64,000 bases of DNA from Rhizophlyctis rosea (lineage: Eukaryota; Chytridiomycota; Chytridiomycetes; Rhizophlyctidales; Rhizophlyctidaceae), in contig JADGJC010000016.1 of the NCBI GenBank assembly GCA_027596075.1, positions 124,001 to 188,000 of the forward strand, given 5' to 3'. Shown piece after piece: positions 32,081-44,600 of the stretch (position 1 is its first letter; each line of letters opens with the position of its first letter). A model generated the notes under the pieces. That model made no database searches. It was not told where the DNA came from and saw only the letters and a program-made list of their open reading frames with translations. The translations under genes and the position numbers were made by a program.

Positions 32081-35000
32081 TCATTTCAATTTGCTCCATT
32101 TGTCAACCATGGTAGTTACAAGCTTTATGATCTTGCTACTCTGCTGCGGATCCGGCTGCATGGAGAGGTTGATATTGCCTGTATACGGAATACAAGACTG
32201 ATCAGTAAAACCAAGACACCTTGAGAACTCTCAATTTCATTTGCTGAACGTACTTGTGTGATCTTTACCATTCTTCCCCCTCAGGATACAACCCAACGCC
32301 GCCCTCGTCGTCTCCTCCCACCCAACACCGTCAACCTCTTCCTGCACCACAACAGGCATGGCCGCTTCCACCTCCGCCATCCGTTCGGCTGAAATGAGTA
32401 ATCTAACAACATAAAAGTAGGTAAGAACCACTTCCGCTCAATCAATATTCAGCTGGAACGGCAAAAAGAGCGGACCTCATCAACCCCAACACCAAACTCG
32501 TCCCGGCCGACAAGCGCCACCTCGCAGCTTCCAACAATTCCTTCTGGTGGAGCAATTCGCGAGAAGTGGTCATGATCTGCAGAGATTTGGGATGAGGAAG
32601 GTTCAAATGAACCAAAAGAGATAGAATGCTTCTCTTCATCAAAGTTGCAACAAACCTGCTGGTATGCATTCTCAAACTCCTGCTTCAACCCTTCCTCCAG
32701 TGGCTCAGCATTTTTTGCGGCAAACGCTGTCAACAGTCGTTGCTGTACTGCCCGGAAGGACTGGGAATGGGTGCCTAGTTGGGTTGTCAGGTTTCGGACT
32801 GTTTCTCGCATCTGAGCCAATGCAGCGGATATGATGAGGATGAGAATAGGTGAATTAAGGAAGATGATATGGCCCTGCCAAATCATATACTTACCACCAA
32901 GTGATGATCCATTAGCGCTTGGTATTGTCGTGATGGTAGTGGGCCCACTGGTCGAATTTGGATTTGCGGCAGGATTGTATGTTTACCCTCCACGTTCTCC
33001 AAGTCTGCATTCCTGTCGAAGAAAGATCAGGCAAGGTAAGTGGATGAGAAATTTGCGGGTCAGAAGAGAGGAGGGGTGATGGGGATTTTATATCATATTC
33101 ACCACAATATTGCTTACCCCAATTCTACCACTCGTGACTTTAAATCCTCCAACGGCAACCAAATGGCTTCCATGTGTTTTGAGTGGAAGGTGATGTGGTC
33201 TAACATGAAGATCATGGAAAGTGAAGTTCAGGAAACAAACGTTATGGGAAAGTGCTCAGCGTCTATTCACCCCAAACACCACCTTCCGCTGATGACCTTC
33301 TTACCTACCTTCTGATTTCTGGGAGATTTGGACGTTCGCACCAGAAGGATAATAGAACCCCACCGCTTTGTTCAGCACAAACTCGGGGTTGAGGTCTATG
33401 ATTGAGGTGTGAGAAGCCAACGAGCCCGTACATCAAATGGCGTATGAGCCCCTATGACATTTTCAGAAACTGCTTACCGTCATATATCGTCCCAAACGAT
33501 GTAGGCGGTTGTAATCTTACAGACAACTGAACACGTTGGCTGATTACTATACAGGTAACTGCAACACCAAATTGCAACGTGTTGACAGCATACCTCGAAT
33601 ACATCTTCATCAGCCTCCACCACAGGTCCAAATCTTCCAAAAAACGAGGTGGGAAGATCGTTTGCACTATCGAAGCATTTCGTCCCCTCTACAGGCAACC
33701 AGTACGTACAACCATCAAAATCCGTCATCCATCCAAATCAACGAAATGCCTCCTCCCTCCACAACTCACCACACTGAAACGACCCCAAAACTCTGACCGT
33801 CCGCATAACCGGCACCAGTTGCGTAGCGTACAACCCCACCACCATATCTGTAGACATATCCCGCTGCACAGATGGTATAACGTGATATTGCCTACTGACT
33901 TGCATCAATGGCGGGACCTGTATTGTGATGCGCACGTCCGCTGCAGGCATTGATGGATGCCGATTGGTGAAGGTGCAGCATAAGGTGTGGAGGATGGCGG
34001 AGTTCTTGGAGTCGAGGCCGTGGGAGAAGTCTGTTTGCTGATTATTGAAAGGGATGTTAGATTTCAAGCGCGATCATGGAAATTTGGTGTGTTAAATGAG
34101 TTGAATACGCACTGGGAAGTAGTTGGCCGCTTCTGCATCTTGCGTCAGGTGGAAGGATATGTCCAGTATTGGGTCTTCAGGTGACGTTTCTTCTTGTGCT
34201 GGTTGGTAGTGTGGGCTTTTTTGCGCATTTAAGTCTTGAAGACCCAAAATGTATATCAACACCAACCAGCATCATCATCAGCTCGTATTTTCTCATCCAG
34301 AATCCTCAACTCCTCCTCCATCTCCTCTTTTGAAACTTTTGACGGGAGCAGGTCAAGATTGACCTCAGACATATCTGTGCCCAAGTAGGACGCCATCATA
34401 GTCCCAGCGGCATCCAGTGATAAGATCAGACCTGCTATGTTGCTGTACCGAAAAGAGATGGTTAATACATTGTGCCCTTACCCAAATCTTCCATGATCGC
34501 ACAATCTTCCATACCTAAACCGCCCCAGCCGCACCGCAACAGGCCGTCCCGCCATCCGAGCCTTCCACACCAAATGCGAGTCATCATAAACCAGCAGGAT
34601 GTTATCTTCAGTGGCAACAAGGAGATTATCGGATGACATCTCTTCCTTGATATGATGGTTTGCATCAAGATGATTCATTCATTGTCATGCGGAGGTGAGC
34701 TTGCCACTCACCTGTGTCATCGCCCTTTGGATATGACCAGCAACAAAGAGGGGAATGCAACAAATGGACTCGGGAAAGCAGCTCCCCGACGTCGCTAATC
34801 ACGAACAGGGAGGACAGGCCTGTGTTATTGGGAAAGGGGATGACAAGGGTGACCAGATTTGATTGGCGCATGATTCAAAAACATTAGTCATTCTTCAAGT
34901 CGGGTCAAAAGGTCAAAAACCAATCCCTTACCTAGTGCATACACAAACATTTCCCCATTTTTTCTTCTTCCTGGTCGGAGTTGCAGAATATCTTCGCCAA

Positions 35001-36127
35001 GCATGATGGACCATGTGGGCTTAACAAATTGACCATTATTCATCAGACTTAGTTCGCCTTCCCAACCTCCACACAACATGAACATACCGACACCCGCTCC
35101 TCCTCCCCACCCGCCGGACGTCCATCCACCCCTCGCGTCATCATCAAACTCGACGCAAAAGCCATAGACTGATACCTAGACTCACCAAATATACCGCCGA
35201 AAGCGACAATTCAGTCTCATGAACCCTCTCCCCTCCTCTCTATGTGCTGCAATACACATACCGATAAGACTCAACTCTCAAGGTAGTTGCAAACCTGACC
35301 ACTGAATCCGTGGATTCCAAATAACACAACGGACCAGGCAAGAGTGATAGCTGTAGGCGCTTAGTGAAAGATAGGTGGGTGCCGTCAATGAATGTGAGCG
35401 TCCCGTTGAGGGATTGAATACATGTGAGGTCTCTGTCTTTGCGGGGTGAGAGGGAGTTTAGGGTGGCATTGGTCAAAGGGGACGTGTATGATTGGAAGGA
35501 GACGGCTCTCACCTGGTGCTCTACCAAAAGAGCCGAAGCAAAAGTTGTATGATGGAAGGGGGAGGGTGATGTCGGCGGTTTTGAGGAGTGTTGGAGTGGT
35601 TTGAGGTGGAGTAGCATGTTGGAGGGTGTAGATGGCGAAAGCATGTGGATGGAGGATGGCTAGTGTTTGGGTATTGGATCTGGAACAGCGATTAGGTGCG
35701 ACTCAACGAATTCTCGAAGTTCAAATGTCACTCCCATACATGAATCTCCCAAACTCCACTTGCAGAATCGGTCGTCCAAGCACAATGTCCAGCGAGGGCT
35801 CGTTAGATGCTGATGGATCGTTCGTCGGGTAAAATATCTTCAATCTCCCTTCCAGATCGCCGACGACAACAACATCTATTGGCCGAATCGGTACAAAAAG
35901 AAGTTTGTTGACAAATCAGTGTAAACATCAACGATACCACAGAAACGGAAAAAGCATGTTCCCAAAGTAAACACATCACCTTGTGACGTCTCCCCTCCCC
36001 GTCCCACACACAAAGACTCCGAATGATACAAGCAAGACTCTTCGCTTATCTCTTTCCCATCCTGAAGATCGTTAACCTTCTTCCCATCCGTATACTCCCA
36101 CCATTTGTTAAGATGGAAACATGCCAT
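32081..36127 (-). CDS. BBS9: BBS9 / PTHB1, BBSome subunit
   Basis: Core subunit of the BBSome, the coat that moves membrane proteins in cilia and flagella. Starts at the ATG at 36127 (MACFHLNKWWEYTDGKK), matching the family start (Phe-x-x-x-x-WW). N-terminal propeller motifs match human PTHB1 almost blockwise: RDLTCIQSLNGTLTFIDG, LSLLPGPLCYLESTDSVV, RVESYRY, and ELSLMNNGQFV. The middle has MPAADVRITIQVPPL and PSVQRDMSTDMVVGLYATQ (platform/GAE region). The C-terminal helices include RLLTAFAAKNAEPLEEGLKQ and LLHQKELLEAARWRLSAG. The last exon, starting NINLSMQPDP, is joined by a phase-1 intron and ends at the TGA at 32081-32083. Many short introns. A complete BBS9 implies a flagellated life stage. 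Confidence 0.92.
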
Positions 36128-36742
36128 CGCTCAGTCATCTCCCTTCTCACTGTTCAAAGCAACAAGTATGGAGATCGAATCTGTTACGCCAATGCGAAAG
36201 CGATGGGAGAATAAGGAACGCAAAGACTTGTACACGCTTGGCTGGCAGATCCGCTGCTTTCCCACGAGGAAGATATCCAGCCACAACTTGCACATCCAGC
36301 AATCTCATTGCCCCATTGGGGATGAAGGTGTAAAAGATGTACATGTCGTGGAGTCCCCAAGGTCCTTTTCATATTGCTCCCGTCGCGTCGCGTGACTTGC
36401 GTCGCGTCTTTTGTGGCGTTGAGTGCTGACGGACTGTGCCACCCATGGTCCAACCCCCACAGCCCACAAGCCAAAAACTCACACCAGTAGAAGAAGAAGA
36501 AAACATTCTCCATATCAAACTACAACAAAAAACATCAAACCGGAGAATCAAAAAACACCACGCACACTACATCCTGCTAACTATTTACAAAAAAAAAAAA
36601 TTCCGCCACTCTTTGCGACACACTACCCACTTCCCACAACCTTGCTCACATTTCAAGTCGTACATATCCTATTACTACATTCTAACAAATTTGAACCTAC
36701 ATCCCATTCCCTCTCCCATACTACTTCTCACCAACACACAAA
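36128..36742. other. Intergenic, BBS9 promoter
   Basis: Contains an A-run at about 36590-36600 and no gene. I looked for RFX X-box sites (GTNRCC-N-RGYAAC); only a half-site-like GCGTAAC (minus strand, about 36184-36190) was seen. Confidence 0.5.
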
Positions 36743-39700
36743 TCACCCATTCCTCCGACTCATCCCATACCCATGCGGTCCAAATTCCCCACCTCCCCCC
36801 TCCGCAGCAATAAACCCACCAGCATGCGTCAAATGATGTGGTGCCCCACCACCCGGCGGCTGCTGCTGTTGCTGATGCTGCAGTGGTTGTCCTCCACCTC
36901 CCTGCCCCTGCGCCCCATGCATCAACCCATTCCCAATCTCCTGATCATTCCTCGCCAAATTCAACAAAGACTGCACAGGCGGCAACACCAAACCCCCTGC
37001 AGCTGTCCCTACCGACCCACCACCACTACCCACACCACCACCCCCACCAACCCTCCAATCCCCCACAACCCCACCATGATGCCCAACATGCGGATGCATC
37101 AAATGCCCACCATGCCCCAAATGCCCCGCGGCATGCCCATGCGACAAATGCGCCGCTTGCCCACCACCCATCATCTGCGTCGGATGAACCGGTGGCGGTG
37201 TCCGATGATGATGTCCCATAACACCATCACCTCGTCCAGCCGCAGCAGCCTGCATCACATACTCCGATAAATGCCCCGCATGTCCAACACCAAACCGATC
37301 AACAGCTGATAACCCGCCCATCCCAACACTCCCCGCATCGCCTGTGTACCGCCCGTACCCGTCCAGGTGGGCATGTCCGCCTGCGAAAGGGTGGTACAGC
37401 GCGTACCCACCGCCTGGATTGAAGTACGTAGCGATGAGCGGGTTGGTACGGTCGCCTAATGCTGTTGTGGAGAGCGCCTGGTGCACGACGCTATTGTACG
37501 TTTGTGGTATCCCCATTGCCACTGGAGGCGCAAATGTAGGGGCCGTTACTGCAACCGCCGTTGCTGCTGTTGTCGTCGCATTCCCCGAAAGCCCCGAGCT
37601 AGACCCACTCGCAGCAACATGCGTCGACCCGCCGACCTCCTTCCGTTCACCCGCTCCATGACTCCCATTCGTCTGCGTACTTTCCAGCACCACCGCACCA
37701 CCTCCCCTCCGGCCTTCTCCCCTTGCGCTCTTACCCACAACATTCCCACCATCCCCATCTCCACTCACCGCCCCCCTTCCCCTCTTAACTCCACTCCGTA
37801 CCGCCCCACCCTGCCCATTTGATCCCCCGCCACTCCCGCCCTCCTCCCCACCAACCTTCCCAACCTGCGTCTCAAGCACCATCCTAACAACCGGATCCAA
37901 AACACTCTGATACCGACAAACATCCATCATATCCCTCTCCGTCTCCCCATCATCCCTAACCTCCCCATCCCCACCCCCCTCCACACCCCCCTCCTTCCCC
38001 CCCTCCCTCATCTCAACCATCAACCTCACCAACATACCAAGCTCCCTCTCCTCAACACCCCCACCCTTCCTCCCCTCCCACTCACTCCCCCTCTTGAAAA
38101 ACGACCCAATAGTAGGTCGACTCCCAACCCTCCAAACACTCCTCCCCCTCCCCCCTCCACCTTCCCCCTCCGCCAACTCAAACCCAAAAGGCGGAACCGC
38201 CAAAATAGTAGCACCATCCCCACTCCTCCGTCCCCTCCCATCTTCCTCCTCCTCCTCCTCCTCCTCCTCTTCCTCTTCCTCCCCCCCATCCTCAACTTCA
38301 TGCCCACCCTTCCGCAAAAAAACATCCAACCCAGCTTCCCGCCGGTTATTCTGGTAATAATTTCGTACTTGGTTCGCCGTCTTACTGCCTTTGAATGTCT
38401 CGGCTACTGATGCCCAGTCTCGGCCGTGGGATGTTAGAGCGCCTTTCAAATGCTCCCTTTCGGCTTTGGACCAGTAGGAGGCGGCTTTGCGTTGTGGTTG
38501 TTGCGTTGGGGTTGGTGGGGGTTGTTGTTGCTGTTGAGGTTGTGTTCCGTCGGGAGTAGCGGTGACTTCTGGGTCTCCTGCGGTTGCCCCAGCAGCGGCA
38601 GCACCACTAACTATCCCTTCATCGGTCTTGACATTGGCAGAAACAGCTGCACCACCCTCCAACTCAACCGCTGCCCCATCACCCAACACCAAAGACTTCT
38701 TCCCAGACCGCTTCCGCTTCCGTCCCGTCTTCGCAGCATCCTCATTCCCAGCACCTGCTTCCGCCATTCGCACGTCGTCCCCATCCGGTTCGTCCGTCAA
38801 AGTAACTTTCGTCGTCGTAACAGTCTCCTCCACCGCCGCGACAACCACATCCGGTCGATCACCCGTAACGACCGAAATAGTCGACGAACTACTACTCACA
38901 ACCACACCTTCACCCCTCTCCTCCTCCAAAGTAACAGACTTCCGCACCTTCTTCTTCTCCACCTTCTCCCCTTTCTCCGCAACCCCAACTTTTCCCCTCT
39001 CACCCCCCTCCGCCCCACTCATCCTCTCCCCTTCCATCTCTGCACTTCCAACCCCCCTTCCAACCCCCTCACCCTTCTCCCCCCTCCCCCCACCACCACC
39101 ATGCCCACTGTCCGGACTCTCATCCGGCGACCTCTTCGAACCCTGCGACGGCGGTGGCGGTCTCTCACCATACGGCGGCGGAGCCATATGCGAAGACTGC
39201 TGATGGTGGTACCACTGCTGCGGGGAGCGGTGGTCTAGGTCGTTTTGCCGGTTTGGGGAGTCGAAGTCGTAGCGGGGATGGTTTGGTGGGGAGTGGTGGC
39301 CGTTGTTGTTTGATGGGGGGTAGTGGTGCATGGGGGGGATTGGAGGTGAGCCTATGGCGATATTCGAAAAGATTACGTCAGTTACATGTAAGTATATCAT
39401 CTTCCACATAATCAACGGCCAAAACGACCACATTACAAGATCCACCCTCTATACCCAAATAGACACTCACCGACAGGCCCCCCACCACCACCACCAAACC
39501 GATTCTCCATAACGAAAACATGCTCCCCCTTCTTCCCCTCCCCACCTCCATTCCCACCACCCTTCATTTTCCTCATCCTACCCCCAACATCAAACTCCGG
39601 CGGGACCCCACCCTTCCCAACCCCTCCACCTCTCACCCTCCCATTCCACTCCTCATCATCCTCCGCCCACTGCGGCGCTCTCCTCCCCATCATATCAGAC

Positions 39701-41195
39701 CTCGGCATGTTCCTCCCCACACCACCACCACCACCGAAAGGCGGTTCCCGCCCCTCAGGATGGAACGTCCACGACCTCCCACCTTCGCGTCCGTCCATAC
39801 CACCTTCCATGCTGCCCCGTCTTCCCATGCCGCCGCCGGAGCCGCGGTATGGCGGTTCGGGAGGCCGGACGGCATCTAACACCCATCCTCGCACGTCGGA
39901 AAATGTCCGTGCGGCCGCGACGAGCATACCACGGGCTTCGGTGTCGGAAAGGCGACGGACACACTCTGCTAAATCTAGGTCGTCTATTTCTCTCCCACCG
40001 AGCGGAGGCAACGGCGGGCCCCGGTAGGAGGACGGCATTGGTGGTGGGATAGATATAGGCATGGACCGGTCTTCGGGTCCTGAAGAGGATAATCTCTGTT
40101 TCTTCCGTGGAGGTTGGGGTGGACCGGACGGGTGATTGAAATCCGGGTGCACTTCGTCTCTGAACGCCGGGGATGCTGAGGGAGTAGGGAACCCGGCGCT
40201 AATGGCTGATCGGGGCCCGTCTGAGTGACTCGGCGGACCGATAGATGACCGGACGGCTGCGGAGAAGGCTGCTACGGCGCTCGCTGCTAGGGATGGTTTG
40301 ATGTTTCCTAACGAGGGAGATGAGGTTGGAAATGGTGGGGATGGCGCTGTGAATGGTGGTTGCTGTTGGGGTTGGGGTTGGTTTGATGACCGATTAGCGA
40401 GAAAAGCTGTGAGGGGCGGACCGGGAAGAGGTGGTAGGGTTGGGCCGGCGGATGGTGGGGTATGCTTATCTCTTTGATGGGATGCTGAAACGCGACGATG
40501 GTCAGTATTGATATTTGATCATTTTTATATATTCTTCAGTCTGTTTCACGAAACTCTGGCTTATGTTGTTTGAATTGCAGACGAAAACTCGACTTATAAA
40601 ACCCCCCTCATCTGATCACGTGAGCCAAATCTGTATCTACCATCCAAAAGTCAAGTGTGCTCTTACAACGACAGTTTCTATCGTGTCAAACTGCAACAAT
40701 CTCTTCACGCAATCATGGAATGCATGCTGTTCCCCGTCCCCCACTCATTACACCCTCCATGGTCTCCTTCCTGAGTGAGCTGTTTCCGCCCAATCCATGA
40801 TGGAACTCATCTCTCCATGGAGTGCACGCGCCATCCAACATTCAACTCATTCCATAAGCTCAACCTCATTCTCATCACAATTGCAGATGAATCACAAAAA
40901 TCTACTTACGATACAAATTCCTCGGCGGCAAAAACTGGTCACTGCTGCCAGATCCGCTCCTTTGCGGCGGAATTGGTGGAGTTGAGTGATGCGGAGGCGG
41001 CAAGCCATTCGCTATGGAAGGAAGCGGACCAGACGTTGCAGCGGGATGGGAGATGGGTGATGGTTGCGAGGTCATGGCATTGAGAGGTTCGATGCTAGCC
41101 AATCGATCCCGGGAGTCCTCGTGACCCGCCGAAACTGGCGTTCCCACGCCAGTACGAAAGAGTGGCGGTGGTGGTTGTGGAGATGCGCTGGACAT
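36743..41195 (-). CDS. Large low-complexity SANT-domain protein, NCoR/Snt1-like co-repressor candidate
   Basis: Three exons of a ~1,300-residue protein. Exon 1 starts at the ATG at 41195 (MSSASPQPPPPLFRTG) and ends near 40935. Exon 2 (about 40483-39471) is Pro/Gly/Arg-rich with a basic patch PPRKKQRLSSS, a possible nuclear signal. Exon 3 (about 39353-36743) holds one SANT domain: ASYWSKAEREHLKGALTSHG, DWASVAETF, KTANQVRNYYQNNRREAGLD (about 38325-38490). This is the style of NCoR/SMRT and yeast Snt1, which recruit histone deacetylases. A poly-Glu run (13 Glu, about 38244-38282) follows, then a long Gly/His-rich tail. Outside SANT, nothing is recognisable. The co-repressor role is inference. 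Confidence 0.75.
38225..38288. repeat. (TCC/TTC)n trinucleotide tract encoding poly-Glu
   Basis: On the plus strand a run of cct/tcc triplets reads as uninterrupted glutamates on the minus strand of the SANT protein. Likely length-variable between isolates. Confidence 0.8.
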
Positions 41196-41668
41196 GATGT
41201 TTTCACTATGTATGCTTCAATGGATTTGTGGAACGGAGAAGTTGTCGGATGAATTTGATGCTATGATGCTGGCTGATATTTAGGTTCGACAGGTTCTGCA
41301 ATGTGTGACCGAAGTGCTGAAAACACAGCGAGCAGTTGTGAGGTAAGGTGAGTTCTATATGAGACCACGTTAGCGTTATGGCCGGCGATAGCGTGGTAAA
41401 GTTCCCTGACCGCCATAGTAACAACCCAAGACCATACCGTGAGACCTGCCGTTAAGACCCGAGCCACGCAGGACAGTGGTGGGACACCTTGAAAGCTTCA
41501 AAGTTAGCACACGCTCCTAGGGTAACTGGACAAGCACATGGCACCGTGTCTCACCTCTCCCCACGGTTGAAACTGATTGCGAGCGTGGGAAAGAGAGGCG
41601 GGAGGAGGGTGAGAACAGTTTTTCTTTCTCGTGTCCGTCCGCCTTCCCTTCGTTCCCTGGTGACCTTG

Positions 41669-41690
41669 CTTCCTTCCTTCCTTCCTTCCT
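41669..41690. repeat. (TTCC)n microsatellite
   Basis: About five and a half uninterrupted TTCC units in noncoding DNA. Confidence 0.85.
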
Positions 41691-44600
41691 AGAATAGGTA
41701 TGCAGTATGCACCGTGCAGTAGCGAATCCAGGTCACCGAACAGTACCGATATGGATGCAAAGATTACAGGCTTGGTGTAGTCTCTCTGCGCACTCCTTAG
41801 CCACTTGGGCGAGTTGTAGTCATACCCCTTCCGTGTGTCCTTCCCAATGTTTCCCATGGGCCCATCCCCTGATGAATGATTTCTCCATCAGGCTTTTTTC
41901 CCGCTCCTGCCGCAATGGGAATGGACTCCTTTCGGCCATTACGCCACACAATACGCGATCATCGAGCACGTTGCGAAGAGGGGTCGGTTGGGCGCCCATG
42001 CGCAAAGACACCAACAGTTTGGATTTGATGGTCCCGATGGCGCAACACTATTGCAACATTCGTCATACACTGATTGGACTAGACTCCAACCAATTGCAAT
42101 TCCATCCGGCACTTATTCAGCTCGAGCATGCATCTCAACGTAAACAAGCATCCGGCTGCAATGCCAGACCAAACCACTCCCATCACACCCAGGTTTCTCT
42201 GTGTCCCATGAATGAGTGATTGACTGTGCGGAGCCCAAAAAGCTTCAACGCCACCTCGGATTATGGAACGCGTGGCCATCCCATAATAGGCAACTCATTT
42301 GGGGGTTGCTTGGTTACATTGGTTACGCCCCACACCCTAATCCTTACTGAGGGCCAATCCCTGTTGAGCCCACGCTGCCCCACCTGATTGCCAACAAGGG
42401 CTTTTTGGGCTTTTTGGGCGGGGTTGCCGCGACGCCACATTCTACACCCACTCCTCCGGTAGCCGCTCCGCGCCACCGCCTCATTTCCAAACTTTTTTCG
42501 TCGGTCGCACTCTCGTAGTACAAGAAATGTGTTTGTGTTGCCAGCGCAACTGTGCATAAAGCTTGCTCAGTCGGAGTCAGGTCCGTATTCCGCTCATCTC
42601 CGCAATAACCGGTGTTGAGCTGTCTGAAACCATCTTTCGACAGGGTGCTGGCAGGATTCCCCAACGAACTTCAAGAAGTTCAAGATGTGGGCACCAGTTC
42701 ACGCCGAGTTTCAAGAAATAGGCGGCTGGACTTTACTTCATTTTCTCACACATCGCATACCTAGTATGGTCAAGAGTGCACAGCCCATCACATGCATCGA
42801 CATTGTCATTAGTAGAATTGTGGACCATTATAATCAACATTGAGGTTCACACCAAAATGCCGTGTGGGTCCAAATCGGACAAAAAAACCGACGCACAAGA
42901 GGGACGCAGGACCCTGCCTCGGCAGCTGCCCTAAGGTCTGAGGCAGTCATGCACTCAAGACTACGATGCATCATCATTAAACGCGCCTGCATACTAAAGT
43001 CGCTAATGAACACGCCCGTCCAAATTATTTGGTTCTGCGCATCCCAGCTGGAGATTGGAAGCGATCTTCCCAATACTTTGGTTTTGGGCTTTCAGGAGAG
43101 TCTGATGGGTCTTACCACATCTTATTCCAATTTCCAAGACGGATATGCTCGTTGCACGTCTGTCTGCTTGCCTCGCTCAGCTTTCACATGACCTGTTTTT
43201 TTGCGGAGGCACTAAGTGCTAATGATTCTGAGACACGGATTCATCTGTTAGACGAATTGAATCGCCGGCCAGGAATGCCTACGTGCGATATTTGTTGACG
43301 AGGATATGAACTGCGTATTCAGCATCATGACGGGCTTTAGTTATCGTCCGCTTTTTTTTGCCTGGGTGCACCTGGCAATGATGGCAGGCAGACCTACAAA
43401 TGACGCGTGTCAGGGTCCTTCAGATGGGCCCAATCTCAGTATGACTCGAACCTGTGGTACGGTCTTCGAAAAAAAAGAACGAAAATGCCCAAGTAAGTAT
43501 CCGTGCAGTTGGTCAGCTTAGATGGAGCGTCTATTTGACCCATCACCTCGGCACCAAACATGACACAAGTATCTCAACTGATCAATGGAAAGGTAAGGCC
43601 ACACATATGGAAAGTGAAATACCTACCTCAACACACAGCTGTCATCTTCTCAAAGTATCGACTGATGATTCCGACGATTGGACAGCATATTTGCCCATTA
43701 ATGGGGTGTAGTCTTTGTACTGCACAACAAGAGCTTCATCTCCTGTCGCATTTCCGCCGTCCTCTATTGCTTCAAATAGCAGCCATCTTCCATCCAATTG
43801 CCGATTGAATCACCAGTTAAGATGGGAACTGAAATGGTCAAAACATGAGGTTCAAAAAAAGGGACGGGACGTCTATCATTTAGGGCTGAGCTTAACATTT
43901 GATCACTTTCAATCTCCATGAATTGCACTGAGGATGTGTGCTGATCTGTTGGACCATCTGTGGAAACAATATGTACGCATTCTGCCCTCCGCCTTTTGGA
44001 TATTCCCATAAGAGGTTTTGGACGAATCCTTTGAAAGTGCGACATAATGATCGGAAATTTCCAGAACTGTCTCGCCGTGCATTCAAACCCTCAGAGAGCG
44101 TCAGTGAGACCATACTTTTTTTTTACGATTTGTTCTTTTTGGATCGTCATAGAGACGACATGGAATTGAGCATGAGCCTGATTGCTGCAAATGAAATGGT
44201 GGAGGGAGAAATGGCAAAAAAAAACCTCTGCAGTGAAGACGAAGGGGAAAGGAGCCCGCAGACCAGACCCTCACGATCGCACTGAACAGCTGACTTCTAG
44301 CTACTTTTGGGGAGCCCAACTACGGAAACGCCGACCGATACACCTAAGTGACCTGTTGCCACAAGACAAAACACAAAGCGTGCAAGATGAAAAAGAGGAA
44401 AGCGGTTGACTACAATCCAGCATTCACAAGACTTCCGAGCGTCGTGACTCTGTTCTTTCCACGAGACGAAGTGTGGTGACCGCCTTATTCTTCCACCCAT
44501 ATTGTCCCGTTCATTGATTTGATAGCAGATTGACAACTATTTCAAGCTTTGATTCATACGGCTTCGTGCAGATCGGTTGGCAAAGAGAGAGCCAGTCCGC

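Noticed and set aside
38450..39238. 262-codon plus-strand frame and others over 36.4-40 kb
   Set aside because: Shadows of the purine-rich coding strand of the SANT protein; no splice-consistent gene.
41707..42219. 170-codon plus-strand frame in the gene-poor region
   Set aside because: No domain, no signal peptide, no splice partners; composition like random sequence.
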